The notes under the pieces: model-generated
Seen by the model: the letters and a program-made list of their open reading frames with translations, nothing else
Told to the model about the DNA's origin: nothing
Database searches by the model: none
In this document: positions 1 through 12,516 of the stretch, piece by piece
Layout of the letters: each line of letters opens with the position of its first letter
Position numbering within the stretch: position 1 is the first letter of the stretch
Assembly (NCBI GenBank): GCA_949152475.1
Contig: OX424568.1
Coordinates: forward strand, 15,413,667-15,477,666
Length of the DNA: 64,000 bases
Direction: 5' to 3'
Source of the DNA: Terebella lapidaria
Taxonomy: Eukaryota; Annelida; Polychaeta; Terebellida; Terebellidae
Translations under genes and position numbers: made by a program

Positions 1-1680
1 ATAATGGTGGAAGTATTTTTGTCTGCCAGCAAGATACACAGTAAGATATAAATGTGTTTTAATTATGCTAAAATAACGGTTTTTTGTAATGTAAATGTTA
101 TCTTAAACCTGATTCTGCTGGAAGAAACTTAAGGTAACATCAATTTTAACAATTCCAACTTGCTTTCCTGTGGGTTTTCCCATCTTGTCAAGAATTGTTT
201 CAGTTTTTCAACTGTGTGTCAATCTTGCATCATCCAATATGACATTGGAATATAAATTTGATGACGAGTTTTCATCATACTTGGATTAATCCATATCATC
301 TGATTCAATCAACGTATGATGAAATGACAATGTACATATCTGAATGGACTTTTACTGTGTCTCATTGAAGGATGGCACGATATGTCTTAACATATTGGGT
401 GAAAAAAACAATAATAATATAAAGCCTACATTATGATCTATTACCGGAGGTATTTGTTTTACTACAAAAAATGTGATCATATTCTAATGACTCATACTTG
501 TACATGTATTATGCGTGTATTATACTCATCTCGTTGTACGTATGTATTCAACTCAAGTATCATTGTAGGTAAATATCCCTAGTGGCTAGTTTTATTTGTG
601 AAGACAGCTTGTATTCACAAATTTAAAGGCCAATTAGACCATGTTCTTTATGTTATACGGCTCAAGTGGCAAGTACATTATATATTACAAAACAATCAAT
701 TAGATTGGAACAGCAATTCAAAAGCATGAAAAACATAGTGTTATTTATTATCTTATGAGGTTTTATCTCATCTTACCATTGAATCGCCTAAATAACGGTT
801 CTTTTTCTTGAAATATTTACTGTTAGCAGTGGTATGGCTGAGACTAGTATTCAATTCACTAGCTTATAAGCAATAATACTAGTATTGAAAATATATCCTT
901 TATTTTTTTCGAAATAAATATGTCTATTTTATACATGCAAAGGCAAGTATTGCTGCACGTAAACAGATATAGTCAAGGGAATAAAACTGTTTCACATCAA
1001 CTAGTATGAAAACAATTCATCCCGGGTGTTTATCGCCTTACAATTGCATAACGCGAGTCAAGCGAGAAGGTTATAACCGCACTAAGGCAAGATAATATGG
1101 TATTATATGACGCTTACTCAACAGTGTGTAAACATACTTTCAGTGGTAGATATCTGACACCAGAAGCGAATGTGTTGGCTAGATTCGATAGAAACGTGTG
1201 CAAAAATAGGATTACTTTCTGTAAATTAATGAAATATTCACTATTCCGTGAAAGGAGTTGCATGGGTTCGATTAAAGATCATTTGCACACATGTATTCGG
1301 ACATAATTCTTTATTGGTTCATTGCAATATAAATAGTTTTAAATTTATTGGTCATAACAACTTATGCATTAAGCCATCTTAACAGACCATACGTGTGCAC
1401 ACAGAGAATTAGTATCGCAGAGATGGATGGATACATCACCAAATTTACTTGCAAAGTTATTCACAACGAAATGTCAAAAATCCACATACATGTAGGAATG
1501 TTAACGAACTATTCCATTTGTGCAGCGATATTTTTGTTCATAAAATGATTTTTGCACGTTATAAAAATGTTTTCTATAGGACCTAAACGTAATAATTTGG
1601 TTCTACATACTAAGCCTAAACGTAGTCAACATAATCAGTATATACTCCCACCCCCCCACCCCCCCCCCCCCTCAGTTTTA
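1..1680. other. Intergenic AT-rich DNA, no gene recognised
   Basis: Only short open frames (under 70 codons) without recognisable domains are present. Base composition is AT-rich and no splice-linked coding signal was found on either strand. The stretch ends in a C-rich tract just before the repeat array. Confidence 0.6.
1648..1672. repeat. Poly-C tract
   Basis: A run of C bases broken only by two A bases. It lies just upstream of the putative left end of the 1.7-4.2 kb element. Confidence 0.9.
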
Positions 1681-1744
1681 ACTAGACGTCAAGGCCTAAA
1701 GATGCCTTGGAGGCATTTCGGTGTGATGATTAATTTATAATATA

Positions 1745-3480
1745 TACTAGATATCGACGTAAATGAAAAATGTCGACTCCGCAAAAAAATTTACCGTTAA
1801 AATAATACCCCTTAGACATGTTTGTCTAGGGCGACGAGTCCGAAAAAAAAGTCTGTTTCGCTCTACGACTCGGTGTTTCCGAGATATCGACGAAAACGAA
1901 AAATGCCAACTCGGCAAAAAATTTTTTAGTCAAGGTCAAAGTTCATCCATAATACATATAAGATAAAAATTGTCTAGAGCGACAAGTCCGAAAATAACGT
2001 CCGTTTCGCTCTACGACACACCGTTCCCGAGATATCGACGAAAACGAGAAATGCCGATTCGGCAAAAAAATTTCGGGTCAAGGTCAAAGTTCATCCATAA
2101 TACCCTTAACACATGTTTGTCTAGGGCGACGAGTCCGAAAATAACGTCCGTTTCGCTCTACGACGCACCGTTTCCGAGATATCGACGAAAACGAAAAATG
2201 CCGACTCGGCAAAAAAATTTCGTGTCAAGGTGAAAGTTCATCCATGATATCCTTAACACATGTTTGTCTAGGGCGACGAGTCCGAATATAACGTCCGTTT
2301 CGCTCTACGACGCACCGTTTCCGAGATATCGACGAAAACGAAAAATGCTGACTCGGCAAAAAAATTTCGGGTCAAGGTCAAAGTTCATCCGTAATACCCC
2401 TAAGACATGTTTGTCTAGGGCGACGAGTCCGAAAATAACGTCCGTTTCGCTCTACGAAGCACCGTTTCCGAGATATCGACGAAAACGAAAAATGCCGACT
2501 CGGCAAAAAAATTTCGTGTCAAGGTGAAAGTTCATCCATAATACCCTTAAGACATGTTTGTCTAGGGCGACGAGTCCGAGTGTCAAGGTGAAAGTTCATC
2601 CATAATACCCTTAAGACATGTTTGTCTAGGGTGACGAGTCCGAAAATAACGTCCGTTTCGCTCTACGACACACCGTTCCCGAGATATCGACGAAAAATGC
2701 CGACTCGGCAAAAAAATTTGGGGTCAAGGTCAAAGTTCATCCATAATACCCTTAAGACATCTTTGTCTAGGGCGACGAGTCCGAAAATAACGTCCGTTTC
2801 GCTCTACGAAGCACCGTTTCCGAGATATCGACGAAAACGAAAAATGCCGACTCGGCAAAAAAATTTCGTGTCAAGGTGAAAGTTCATCCATAATACCCTT
2901 AAGACATGTTTGTCTAGGGCGACGAGTCCGAGTGTCAAGGTGAAAGTTCATCCATAATACCCTTAAGACATGTTTGTCTAGGACGACGAGTCCGAAAATA
3001 ACGTCCGTTTCGCTCTACGACGCACCGTTTCCGAGATATCGACGAAAACGAAAAATGCCGACTCGGCAAAAAAAATTTAGTTCAAGGTCAAAGTTCATCA
3101 ATAATACCCCTTAGACATATTTGTCTAGGGCGACGAGTCTGAAAATAACGTCCGTTTCGCTCTACGACACACCGTTCCCGAGATATCGACGAAAACGAAA
3201 AATGCCGACTCGGCAAAAAAAATTCGGGTCAAGGTCAAAGTTCATCAATAATACCCCTTAGACATGTTTGTCTAGGGCGACGAGTCCGAAAATAACGTCC
3301 GTTTCGCTCTACGACACACCGTTCCCGAGATATCGACGAAAACGAAAAATGCCGACTCGGCAAAAAAATTTGGGGTCAAGGTCAAAGTTCATCCATAATA
3401 CCCCTTAGACATGTTTGTCTAGGGCGACGAGTCCGAAAATAACGTCCGTTTCGCTCTACGACACACCGTTTCCGAGATAT
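1745..3480 (+). repeat. 147-bp tandem array, about 12 units
   Basis: The unit includes TGTCTAGGGCGACGAGTCCG, a CGTCCGTTTCGCTCTACGA block, a CCGAGATAT block and GACTCGGCAAAAAAATTT. The TGTCTAGGG anchor recurs near 1822, 1972, 2118, 2265, 2411, 2559, 2619, 2765, 2913, 2973, 3121, 3269 and 3415. Most spacings are 146-150 bp; two are about 60 bp and mark shortened units. Copies differ by a few percent. Short open frames in the array are by-products of the repeat. The block from GTCC to CTACGA is shared with the ~257-bp repeats at 30-57 kb. Confidence 0.93.
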
Positions 3481-4130
3481 GCAGGATGCCTCAAGGATGA
3501 CTCAGCAAAAAATTATTTCGACCTCTAGGTCAAAGGTCGTTTGACGTATCGATCCCAAAATCAATAGGGTTCTTCCCTGTTGATATATAAACCTCCGTGC
3601 AAAATTCTGCAACTATTGCCTGAATATTTTTCGAGTTATCGTCCGGAAACCAAGTTTCAAGATCAGCCTCGATTTCATCCTCAAGGACCTCACGGACCTC
3701 GGAGCCGGATCAAAAAAAATAATACACCCTAGAGATGTTTGTCTAGGGCGACGAGTCCGAAAATAACGTCCGTTTCGCTCTACGATGCACGGTTTCTGAG
3801 ATATGCAGGAAGCCTCAAGGATGAATCAGCAAAAAATTATTTCGACCTCTAGGTCAAAGGTCTTTTGACGGATCGATCCCAAAATCAATAGGGTTCTTCC
3901 CTGGTGGCATATGAACCTCCATGCAGAGTTCTGCAACAATTGCGTAAATATTTTTCCAGTTATCGTCCGGAAACCAAGTCTCAAAATTAGCCTTGATTTC
4001 ATCCTCACGGACCTCACGGACTTCGGATCCGGCTCAAAAAGAATAGGGTTCTTCCACATATCATTTCTGACTTGTGGTGAAAATTTGACGAGGATCCGTC
4101 AAGGCAATCTAAAGTTATCGTCCGGAAACC
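3481..4130 (+). repeat. 324-bp direct repeat, two diverged copies
   Basis: The block beginning GCAGGATGCCTCAAGGATGA at 3481 recurs at 3805 as GCAGGAAGCCTCAAGGATGA. It includes CCTCTAGGTCAAAGGTC, AATAGGGTTCTTCCCTG and ATCGTCCGGAAACCAAGT. A complete 147-type core (TCTAGGGCGACGAGTCC) is embedded near 3738, so the longer unit contains the shorter one. Confidence 0.85.
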
Positions 4131-4173
4131 AAAAGTGGCGGAAGAAGAAAAAAAAAAATTCTGCTAAAACCAT

Positions 4174-4197
4174 AAAGGCATTTCTGCCGAAATGCCT
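4174..4197 (+). repeat. Perfect 10-bp hairpin at the element's right end
   Basis: AAGGCATTTC and GAAATGCCTT are exact reverse complements around a 4-nt loop. The position after the repeat array, with unlike sequence beyond, fits a Helitron-type 3' hairpin. Confidence 0.7.
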
Positions 4198-4200
4198 TAA

Positions 4201-6285
4201 TTATCAAATACTAAATATTTAGGTGTTTAGTATGTACCTCTTTCCTTTTTTTGTATTGTTGTCCTTTATCATTCTATTTTTTTTTTGTCTTGATTGAACA
4301 TTGTCTGTGTTGTCATAATGTTGATGTTGGAAAAAATGGAAATATAAACTGTTTCCCACTTCAAAGCTCATTACGCATGCTCCATACTTTCTTGAAGTAT
4401 TTTCGGCATGTGGATGCGTGTTGTCTGTTTTATAACTGGATATTTTCGTGCAACAGATATTTATATGACCGTGCTATTGCGTAGAATTGCAACACTGATT
4501 CATAAATCTGGAATGTGAATCGGTTTAACGGAAAGGACTGGGGAGTATTTACGATAACTTTCATGCAATGTACGGAGAAAAGGGCCTGGGATTAAATTAA
4601 CACCCTAATATGAAGAGTAATAGATACATGCTTAGAAACACATTAAGATTAGATCTGCCGATACAAGAAAAAGTTTTACTCCGTTTGATGAATATTTTAT
4701 GTTTCTAAGATGCCAATATCGGTTTCATATTCGCACTGAGCGTACTCAAAGTAAAGTACACCACTTTGCCTCCAGATACACAACATTCGAGGGGACATCT
4801 GCTTCATTTCAGAATATTGTTTGGAACTATCAAAAGATATATGGGTTGGAACCGGTCCTTCAGTTGTGATGGTAAAGTTATGACGTTGCTGCTTTTATTT
4901 CACGTCATTCCATCTCATAAATCAAAACATACAGATACTGCCTACGGGTATGATTATGTTCATTTATTTTCTTTGGAGCGAAAAGCAAACGCAAAACAAC
5001 TTATTGTCATATTAATAAAACCAGACCCACATTATTTTTCATATATTTCATGTTTACATACATATACACGACTACTTCTCGGATCTATTTACGTAGATTC
5101 ATTCGGGCTGTGTTTCTTGATATCAATCTAGCATATTTGTAACAAGAGTATTTTTTTAAATAAGGTGGAAAAAATCTCTAAGCATATGAACATGGTCAAT
5201 CATGTTCGGATGCGTCATGATTGACCAGCGTGATCAAAGAGTTTCCCGACCGGAAGAAGAAAGTGAAAACAGATGGGGAAACCCTAAAAAAAACCCTAAA
5301 AAAACCCTAAAACGATTTTCCATTAACACTCCCTCTTCTCTGGATCATAATTACGATTCGCCAATTAACGGAGCGGTAATATGCAACGCGTGATAGATAG
5401 AAAGGCAAGCTTGTTCTATTTGAACGCAACGATGTGCCTGAACATACATTGTGGAGGGTCTTTGATGTGTGTTTACAAAAGCCCAGACATTACCGGAGGT
5501 AACATCTGCAAGCCATTCAAAAATGGGTCAAGAATTAAGGTCATTCTTTAAGGTCGATGCGTCCTTAGTGAAATAGCGTGGTGGTAGTCCGTACATCGCC
5601 AATATTAGTGGTGTCGACGTTTGACTCGTACCCGTGGCGCTATCTATCGAAAGATTTCGAACCGCAATCATTTTCATCATTACGAACATGTTCTATTCTT
5701 GCGCGTCATGATCCATTCAAATCAATCATAACGGTCATCATAACTATCCATTCTCATTCTCCGATAGGATCTATTCTTCAATATAGAGGCATTAATTTGT
5801 TGACGATCATGTGACTAAACTATTACAAAATAAATCAATATTCATTATCACACTTAATGATAATGATACGCATTTCAGTTAACTTATCATCACAGTGTTT
5901 AAATGATTTTCATTGCTTTTTCAACATGTATTCTAGTCACTGTGTATTTACTATAAACTTTTAATCCTTTTCTTTTAAAAAAAATTACTTCATATTGTGT
6001 ATTGTATATCACATTGTACGCGCATAGAAACCTTGTGTACATTTGAGCATCAAAGACAATAAATAATAATAATTATTATTTGAGTGAATTCCTGCTAGAT
6101 AATATCATGGCTCGTTCTCTCCATGAAATAATTGATACGGCTAAAGGTATAAAAGTCGGATCACCATAACGTCTTTGACGTTGAAGACTTTGATTGAATT
6201 AGATTCCAAAATGAAAAATTAAGATAAATGAATATGCAAAAATAGTCACCATATTATTATGCCTACGTATTTTCAGCTGATAGTG
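4201..6285. other. Intergenic DNA downstream of the CRT-like gene
   Basis: No gene recognised. Open frames are short (121 codons at most) and lack recognisable motifs or usable splice context. It includes a small cluster of AAACCCT heptamers at about 5279-5312 and AT-rich microsatellite-like DNA near 6060-6082. The 3' UTR of the minus-strand CRT-like gene must lie in the right part of this stretch. Confidence 0.55.
5279..5312 (+). repeat. Short AAACCCT-like repeat
   Basis: Three AAACCCT motifs are separated by variable A runs. It resembles the plant-type telomere heptamer but is only about 34 bp, is interrupted and lies between genes, so it is probably a simple repeat. Confidence 0.6.
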
Positions 6286-8825
6286 TTATATGGATCCATA
6301 TGAAGGCGTGTTCGATCTTCGAGCGATCAGCGTTCGATCTCCCGCCACTTCGGATTCCTGGGCGGGATATTGAATATTTGCTTCATTATCATCCACGGGG
6401 AGGTATTCGTTGTCATGGTTACCAATGTCCTCATCCAATAGGCGACGAGTTTCATCATCACATGATTCGTCATGTCGTTTGATGTTTTCATCTGGTTTCT
6501 CTGGGCTGAAAAAAATAATCAAGAGATTATGGGTGATATGACTTGGATTTATATGAATAAAAATCCATAGGTCTAGGCCAATCATATTGTATGTGTTTAT
6601 CATATGTTATCAATTTTTATTTGATTAAAAAAATGTACCTGTAGCCCAAGAACCGCGAACAATTTGACACTAGCCAATTTTTATTAACATTTGTTGATAT
6701 CCGCAAAACGACTTAGCACTTTTATTACCTTCTGTTGTATATTATGACCGCTGGGAACATGACAGATAGGCCGGCTATACACAACCATGTGCTCAAGGAC
6801 GCGTGGGGGTCCCAGCGGAAAGGAATCTCATCAAACACCGAGAAAAACAGGAACCGTAATGGCTGGATCAGTGCCTGGAATTTAATAATAAATATGTAGT
6901 GAAATGAATATTACCTGATCTATCGCTAATTGAAGGTCAATGCTAAGTATCCCCCACAATTTTTGTCATATTTATGACAAATAATCGAAGTTTATTTATT
7001 TTCAAATTATTTCCCAGTCTGACCTTTGATCCACCCCTATATATAATAATTCAACGTTCATTCACTAGAATATGTGATATACCATGATGCAAACTCACTA
7101 TCAGGATAGCGTAGAAAGCGGCCCCCTCTCCGTAACGTACTAAAAACCCTGACGTCACAAATGAGCTGGTCTTGCAGAACATTCGGGCCCAGCCAGTGAA
7201 AATCTGATGAAAGCCACAATGATCAGTCGCTCCAAAAAGGCATCGCAGGTTGAATATCAGCCTAGAAAATAAAGTCTTCATTTTCATCTCTCTAAAGCCT
7301 CTTACCTAAATTTAAACTTAGACATGTAAATTCACTATAAGAAAAAAAAGCAACAACAAAGAATAGATGTTGCACATTTCAATATGCAATCATGAAAAGC
7401 GATAAAATTTCCCACCTACATGTTATATTCAACTCACTGATTTCCGAGCGATTCCATACTAGACGCCAAACCGAAACCGGGAATCACATCCACCCAGAAG
7501 AGTGCCATCGCCAGTAGCAATGTCCCAAGGAAATTCCAGAACATGACGTACGCCATATTGAGTCTCCGTGACGTACCGTCAGCTCGTTTCTTGACCGTGT
7601 GTTCCAGTAAAACGTTCCAAATTGCGTGGGGAATCTGTGGAGTTTGTAGTGCAGGCGGTTTTATTGGTAGGCGAACAAGGATCGTCCAGCTGTTCAAAAC
7701 AGTATTTTGGGTTTTTCTTGAAACGGAAGTTCGAACTGAGAACATATAGGCTCTGCTTCGGAAAAAAAGTTACAATTTTTTATTTCGAAATCACATGAAA
7801 AGAATTGAGAATAACATTTTTGAATAAACAAAAATTGAAACAGTGAAAAAAATGTATCTGAACAGAAAGCATTTTAAAAGCAACCTGACCCCGGAGGCAA
7901 CCAGGCAGAGGGGCCACAGCACGCCCGCGATACCGGACGCCCCGCCGTTATGTGCCCTGGCCGCCCCGCTCTCCAGGCTGGGGAAGATGGTCGGAATCAG
8001 GCTCACGAACGAGGCGAGGACTATCACAGAGGCACAGACTAGTTTCAGGCGGGTCGGCCGCTTCCGCAGGATAAGGAACCTTTTTGCGGGTGAAATGACG
8101 TGTTTGTAAGTGGCGACAATAACTGAATGTTTGATATAGGCTATAGTACTATATTTGTAGTTTAGTTATCAGTAATAGAATCTCAACGAACTAATACATT
8201 TTGAAGTACTTATAATAATCATATCATTTTTGTGCATATCGAGAGCCATAATTATTAAAACTTCAAGCATTATACCACATTGAAATTAAATTTAAATACA
8301 AATCTCCGATGAGTTTGGCTCAGAAATTAAGTAAGTTTACTACAAATCAGTTTCAACTTCAACTTACCTAACTGTGAAAGCAATTGGAACGTAGAGATAT
8401 CCAAGAGCACCTTGCAGGTAGGGAGCAGTCCGGTTCCCTCCCATCGACATCTGGAAAGTTATCGCTGATAGAGCCTGGACACTCCCAGCCAATAACAGCC
8501 TCATCTTAGGGTATGATAACTCCTGTTCAGTGATTGTCCCGGGTGAGAATAGCCGCAAAAACAGCACGATACATCCAAGGAGGACCGTGTCAAACCCCAT
8601 GCTAATCCAGACGGATATGAACGGGTCGATTTGTAACCATGTCGGCGTCGTGTCGTTCAATACGTCGACGGTTATTACTGAGTTAGTGTTGGATATGTTC
8701 ACGGGAACTGTTGATATCGGCGCGAGAGAGTCCAAATATAACGTTGTCAAAGTCGGAGTGGCGAATTTGAAGATGCAAAGCGCAATGGATGACAGTCGAG
8801 CCAATATCGTCTCACTGAGCGCCAT
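6286..8825 (-). CDS. CRT-like (chloroquine resistance transporter family) membrane transporter, six exons
   Basis: Predicted exons in transcript order: 8825-8368, 8079-7890, 7634-7438, 7261-7099, 6874-6729, 6505-6286. All introns are GT-AG, phases agree, and the joined length is 1374 nt (457 residues plus stop). The start ATG lies in a strong context (CCAAGATGG). The family is the CRT/CRT-like group in the drug/metabolite transporter superfamily: about ten membrane helices in lysosome-like or plastid membranes, exporting small solutes. Family marks are a FLILR block after the third hydrophobic segment (residues 154-158, as in Plasmodium CRT), ASGIP at the exon 2-3 join, a Cys-containing loop in exon 4, and an ALIQP/FPAVIIY final helix pair in exon 5. 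Sequons N43 and N57 lie in the first loop. The C-terminal tail has an acidic dileucine motif, ETRRLL (403-408), which fits lysosomal sorting. The substrate cannot be told from sequence. Confidence 0.86.
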
Positions 8826-9929
8826 CTTGGATTTTATTGGTTTCACACACGTGCCAGAATTGTGCTAAATTTCTCACAAATTATATATAAAATACTTTCA
8901 GTACTATTCCCCCAGTCATACGACATATGATTTTGAGTGCATTAAAAAATCTGAACATCAGAATAAATGAAATAAGTCCACTGATTGAGGAGCAAAATTG
9001 TTTCCGTTTTCATCATTTACCGCGCCAGTTTGCACCCCGTGCTCTTCGTGCTTCAGAACGGTAGAATATGGTTAAAATCAATAAAAATTATATTGATTGA
9101 CATCCTTTGTTGTATCCCTTCTGCATCCAAACTAACAGGCGAATTCTAGCTGGTCGGTCACAGCAGTCAAATAAAATGCATTCGTGCAAATTTGATCCAT
9201 AACTGTCGAAAGCAAGTGACATCTTTAGATGTGAACTCGACACTTCGAAGATCCGAAATGATAAAACCTGGATGTCACTGGATGTATCTATCCGTGAGAG
9301 ATAGCTACTTCTAAACAACATGAGAACATACTTGACCAATATACCCTTTGGTTAAGCCAAATTGCTCGCAATGTGTAACCGGATTATTGCATCGAGCCAA
9401 CACGGACCAGGTAAACTAGCTTACATTACCTGAACGCTCCACAATATAAAGGTGGAAATGTTCGCGAAATTTTCGATGCTGGTCTGAATAATTTTTGTGC
9501 TAGAGATAATGAGTTTCACGATGTTTATGTGAGTGAAATATAGAAATAATAGCAACCGAGGATAGTATTTATTAAATAGCTGATACACGATCAAACAAAA
9601 TGGAATACAATAAATATTATATCATTAATACACCTTGTATAACGCAGTAGATAACAACATTAAAAGTTTAAGAAATATTATTATTATCAACATTTGTATT
9701 ATTAACTCTGTGAAATTTACGACATATTACACAATTTGTAATAATACATTTCACCAGTAAATCAACATGACTTCAAACATAATGCACTGTACATGATTAT
9801 ACGGATCAAAACAATACCTCACAATAAATATACATTCAAACGTATAGCAGAGATGTAGCCAGTATCACATTTAAATAATATTACAAAATACAATACTCAA
9901 AAAGTCCCAAATCACGAGTAAGCCCCCGT
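8826..9929. other. Intergenic gap between cryptochrome 3' end and CRT-like 5' end
   Basis: Contains the presumed promoter and 5' UTR of the CRT-like gene (right of 8825) and the 3' UTR of the cryptochrome (left of 9930). AATAAA on the minus strand is visible near 9567. An open frame of 83 codons at 9088-9339 (-) has no recognisable motif. No other gene recognised. Confidence 0.55.
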
Positions 9930-12516
9930 TTACATCACTAGGGCAGGAGACGCCATCTTGGAACACTCAAAGCTCGCAGAACAAGACTCATTGGTAATGA
10001 TGTCAATGTAGGAAAAACTCCATACCTCCTCTTTGCTCGACGGGTTACACATCATAGTCACTGCAATTAAACAAATTAAATGACGTTTCCCAAAAAAAAA
10101 AATCGGAATAAATTTTCCTTTAAGATATACATTTATGTGTAAGTATTGATTGGACTTCTGAAAGTTGTCTCTCAAAGCATGTAGGTAAAACAGCTTTTGA
10201 TAAAACACGAATCCCTACAATCTTATCTTTATATTCCTTATATTCCATACATAGGCCTAATATTCAACACAGCCTGCACTTTCAACAACAACAACAACAA
10301 CAACAACAACAAAAGACACATACGATTGATATCCCGGTAGAATGACTTGGTGGCTTCCATCTTCTTCTTGCACTCCGTGGACGCCTGCTGATGGTCTACC
10401 ATGGGAGCGGGATAGTCCTTCCCGATGACACAACCCGCCTCCTTCTGGACCTTCGCGGGCGCCTTCCACGGTGTAAAAACGTAACGCAACGGCAGGTTCC
10501 TAACCTCAGGGACGTATCGTCTAAATGAACGTCAGTAAAGAATATTCTCAATTGGGTCCATATTGCTTATGAGCAAAAGTACGCCTAGTATGAGCGTCCA
10601 CTCAGTGTCCAAAATGTGTTAGCAGTGAAATATGCTAGGCCGTAAAAAGTCTTTGGATGCTCAGAGCTCTAGGTGGCCTTCAAACGGCGATATATTCTGC
10701 TGAATATTAGAACGCTCCACGCTCCCACGAATTAGTTCATTTTTATTTAAATGCATTGAGTCTTTTATTAGACCATATTTCCTCGTAGTGGGAGATCAGA
10801 AGGCCAAACATACTTGACATATTCCCCGCTCGGGTCCATGAGAGCCCCATACAGGAACGGCGAGTAGCACTGTGGACACTGGAGACAGTTCTCAAAAGCA
10901 GACGATGACACCCACATCCAGTTTCCCGCGCAAACTGACCAATCAGCGTCCAGCAAGTATCGCTCAAACACCTCCAACATAATATAGCATGAGTATTAGT
11001 CGTTGCTAATTCAGTTGCATAGCTAAATATCGTGTTGGTAGTGATAAAGTTGTGAACTCGTTTCGTGAACTATCATATCTCAACATGTCACTGTGTGTTT
11101 TGTCGCTTTGCTCGTCATCCATAAAATAGACCCAATTGACCTGACCTTGAAACCTTCCTCCCAGTGTATCCAGAGGTCCCCACGTGTTAGGAAGCACGTG
11201 ACCGCGTGACGACACACGTGGTGTATCCAGCCCTCCTGACGGAGCTGTCTCATACACGCGTCTATCCAGGGAAAGCCGGTCTGCCCCTGGGTGCATGATA
11301 GTAGTAGCAAGGTATACACTTTGTGTCTGCTTTGTGATTGGATAATCCGGAGCATGTGATTGGTGACGTCAGCGCATCATGCAAGGTTTATTATATTTGA
11401 TTCAGTAAGTAGTATAGAACATTGGACAGAATATAATTTACCAGAATCTATAGTGTTTTATAGTGAAATTATAGTTATAGTGTTTTCATAGTAAATTTAT
11501 TTTTCACACAAAAAAAGTAAAAAAAAAAACCTATAAAACATTACTTGGTATATTTATAGGTATTTGACTTGAATGTCTTCTGTTTTTGGCACGAGGAAAA
11601 CCCGGAGTTTAGAAGAACATTTATCAATAAATTATCGTATTATTATATACCCCTAGAGAAAGGATGGATGATGTAGGAAAAGGTTCAGAATACCTGATTA
11701 TAGAAGAAATTTTTGCAGTTTTATACATTTCTGTTCAATGTCGCCACAAAACGAACAAAGAATAACTGATATGTTGTCTTTCAGACCTAATAGCGACCGA
11801 CGATCATTTGCATAAACGTAAAACAGAAAAAGTGCCTCGATGTATATAATAACGTGTTCTATGATGTATTGTTCCTATTACATGTTCTGCTGAAAATGTT
11901 TTTGCATGTATGCAAATGCGCATGAGGCCTCTCATGCAATAAATAAAGTCAAAGTTAAGAGTCATCTTTGTAAGTCTACAAGTGAGTCCAACTCACGTCT
12001 TGCCACTTGTCGATCTTGTCCTGGTCTCTGTACCAATCGATCTGTAGACAGAGAGGGTTGCCCTCCATCTTGTCATAGTTCGGGATGTTCACAGACATGA
12101 TGTAGAAGAAATCCCTCCAGATCAGATGTTCAGTTAGAAGGAATGGGGCTTCAGTTTTGCGAACCTAGCATGTAGAAAGCTTTTTTTTTAATTCACTCCT
12201 ACTCTTTATCTACATCCTCTTATCTTTCTCTTCTCTGTTTTTCTTCCAAAAAATAGGGGAATCATTCCATACAGACTCCTTCTTCAATCCATCACTGCTA
12301 AAGAAAATTACAATATCCAATCATAAGAGACCGTGTTGACCATACACGAAGTTGTCGCTAACTGACCATCTCGTAGTTGTCCCTAAGACTCCAGTAGAAC
12401 CTTCTGATGGAGAGGCAGCCCATCCTCAGGTAAGGGCTCAGAGAGAGAGGGGACGATAGCAGCATCGGGTTGTCTTGTGTCATCGACACCTTGAGCGGGG
12501 CCGCACGCTCCACATA
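9930..12516 (-). CDS. cry1: Drosophila-type cryptochrome, C-terminal half (seven visible exons, 5' partial)
   Basis: Exons in transcript order: 12516-12367, 12164-11997, 11286-11146, 10971-10814, 10520-10324, 10060 onward, with phases consistent throughout; a seventh exon is implied only if the last visible one is spliced at 10026. If it is not spliced, translation runs on to a stop at 9930. The product would be a flavoprotein blue-light receptor. The FAD-binding helical domain is clear: [44 protein letters not shown] and [17 protein letters not shown]. The last is the Drosophila-type version, with Cys where vertebrate-type CRYs have Asn. Tryptophans equivalent to fly W342 (QIDW), W394/W397 (LWIHW) and W420 (AGNW) and His378 (WIHH) are all present. 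The tail has PSSKEEV, like the fly tail's SNEEEV. The N-terminal photolyase-like domain was not found upstream within this window. Confidence 0.88.
10283..10313 (+). repeat. (CAA)n microsatellite in a cryptochrome intron
   Basis: About ten CAA units just 3' (on the minus strand) of the donor that ends the 10520-10324 exon. Read on the minus strand it is (TTG)n. Confidence 0.9.

Larger units (their letters stand above)
1691..4200 (+). mobile_element. Putative Helitron-like element built of 147-bp and 324-bp repeats
   Basis: The right end is a perfect hairpin at 4174-4197: arms AAGGCATTTC and GAAATGCCTT, loop TGCC. The left end at about 1702-1720 has a short palindrome (ATGCC-ttgga-GGCAT) running into GGCATTTC, which matches the reverse complement of the right hairpin arm at nine of ten positions. 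This is the end design seen more clearly in the 24-64 kb elements. The interior is entirely tandem repeat and no protein-coding domain is visible. There is no GACA microsatellite before the hairpin, unlike the other families, and no empty site to fix the borders, so the limits are inferred. Confidence 0.45.

Noticed and set aside
1822-3450. Hammerhead ribozyme signal in GACGAGTCCGAAA of the 147-bp repeat
   Set aside because: It resembles the CUGANGA...GAAA core, but the CU is missing and GTCC has no GGAC partner to form stem II.
5279-5312. Telomere or internal telomeric array
   Set aside because: Only three interrupted heptamers in an intergenic region, of plant-type sequence that is not expected in most animals.
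9088-9339. 83-codon minus-strand frame as the last cryptochrome exon
   Set aside because: It shows no match to the FFWL-type tail and no convincing acceptor with the needed phase.
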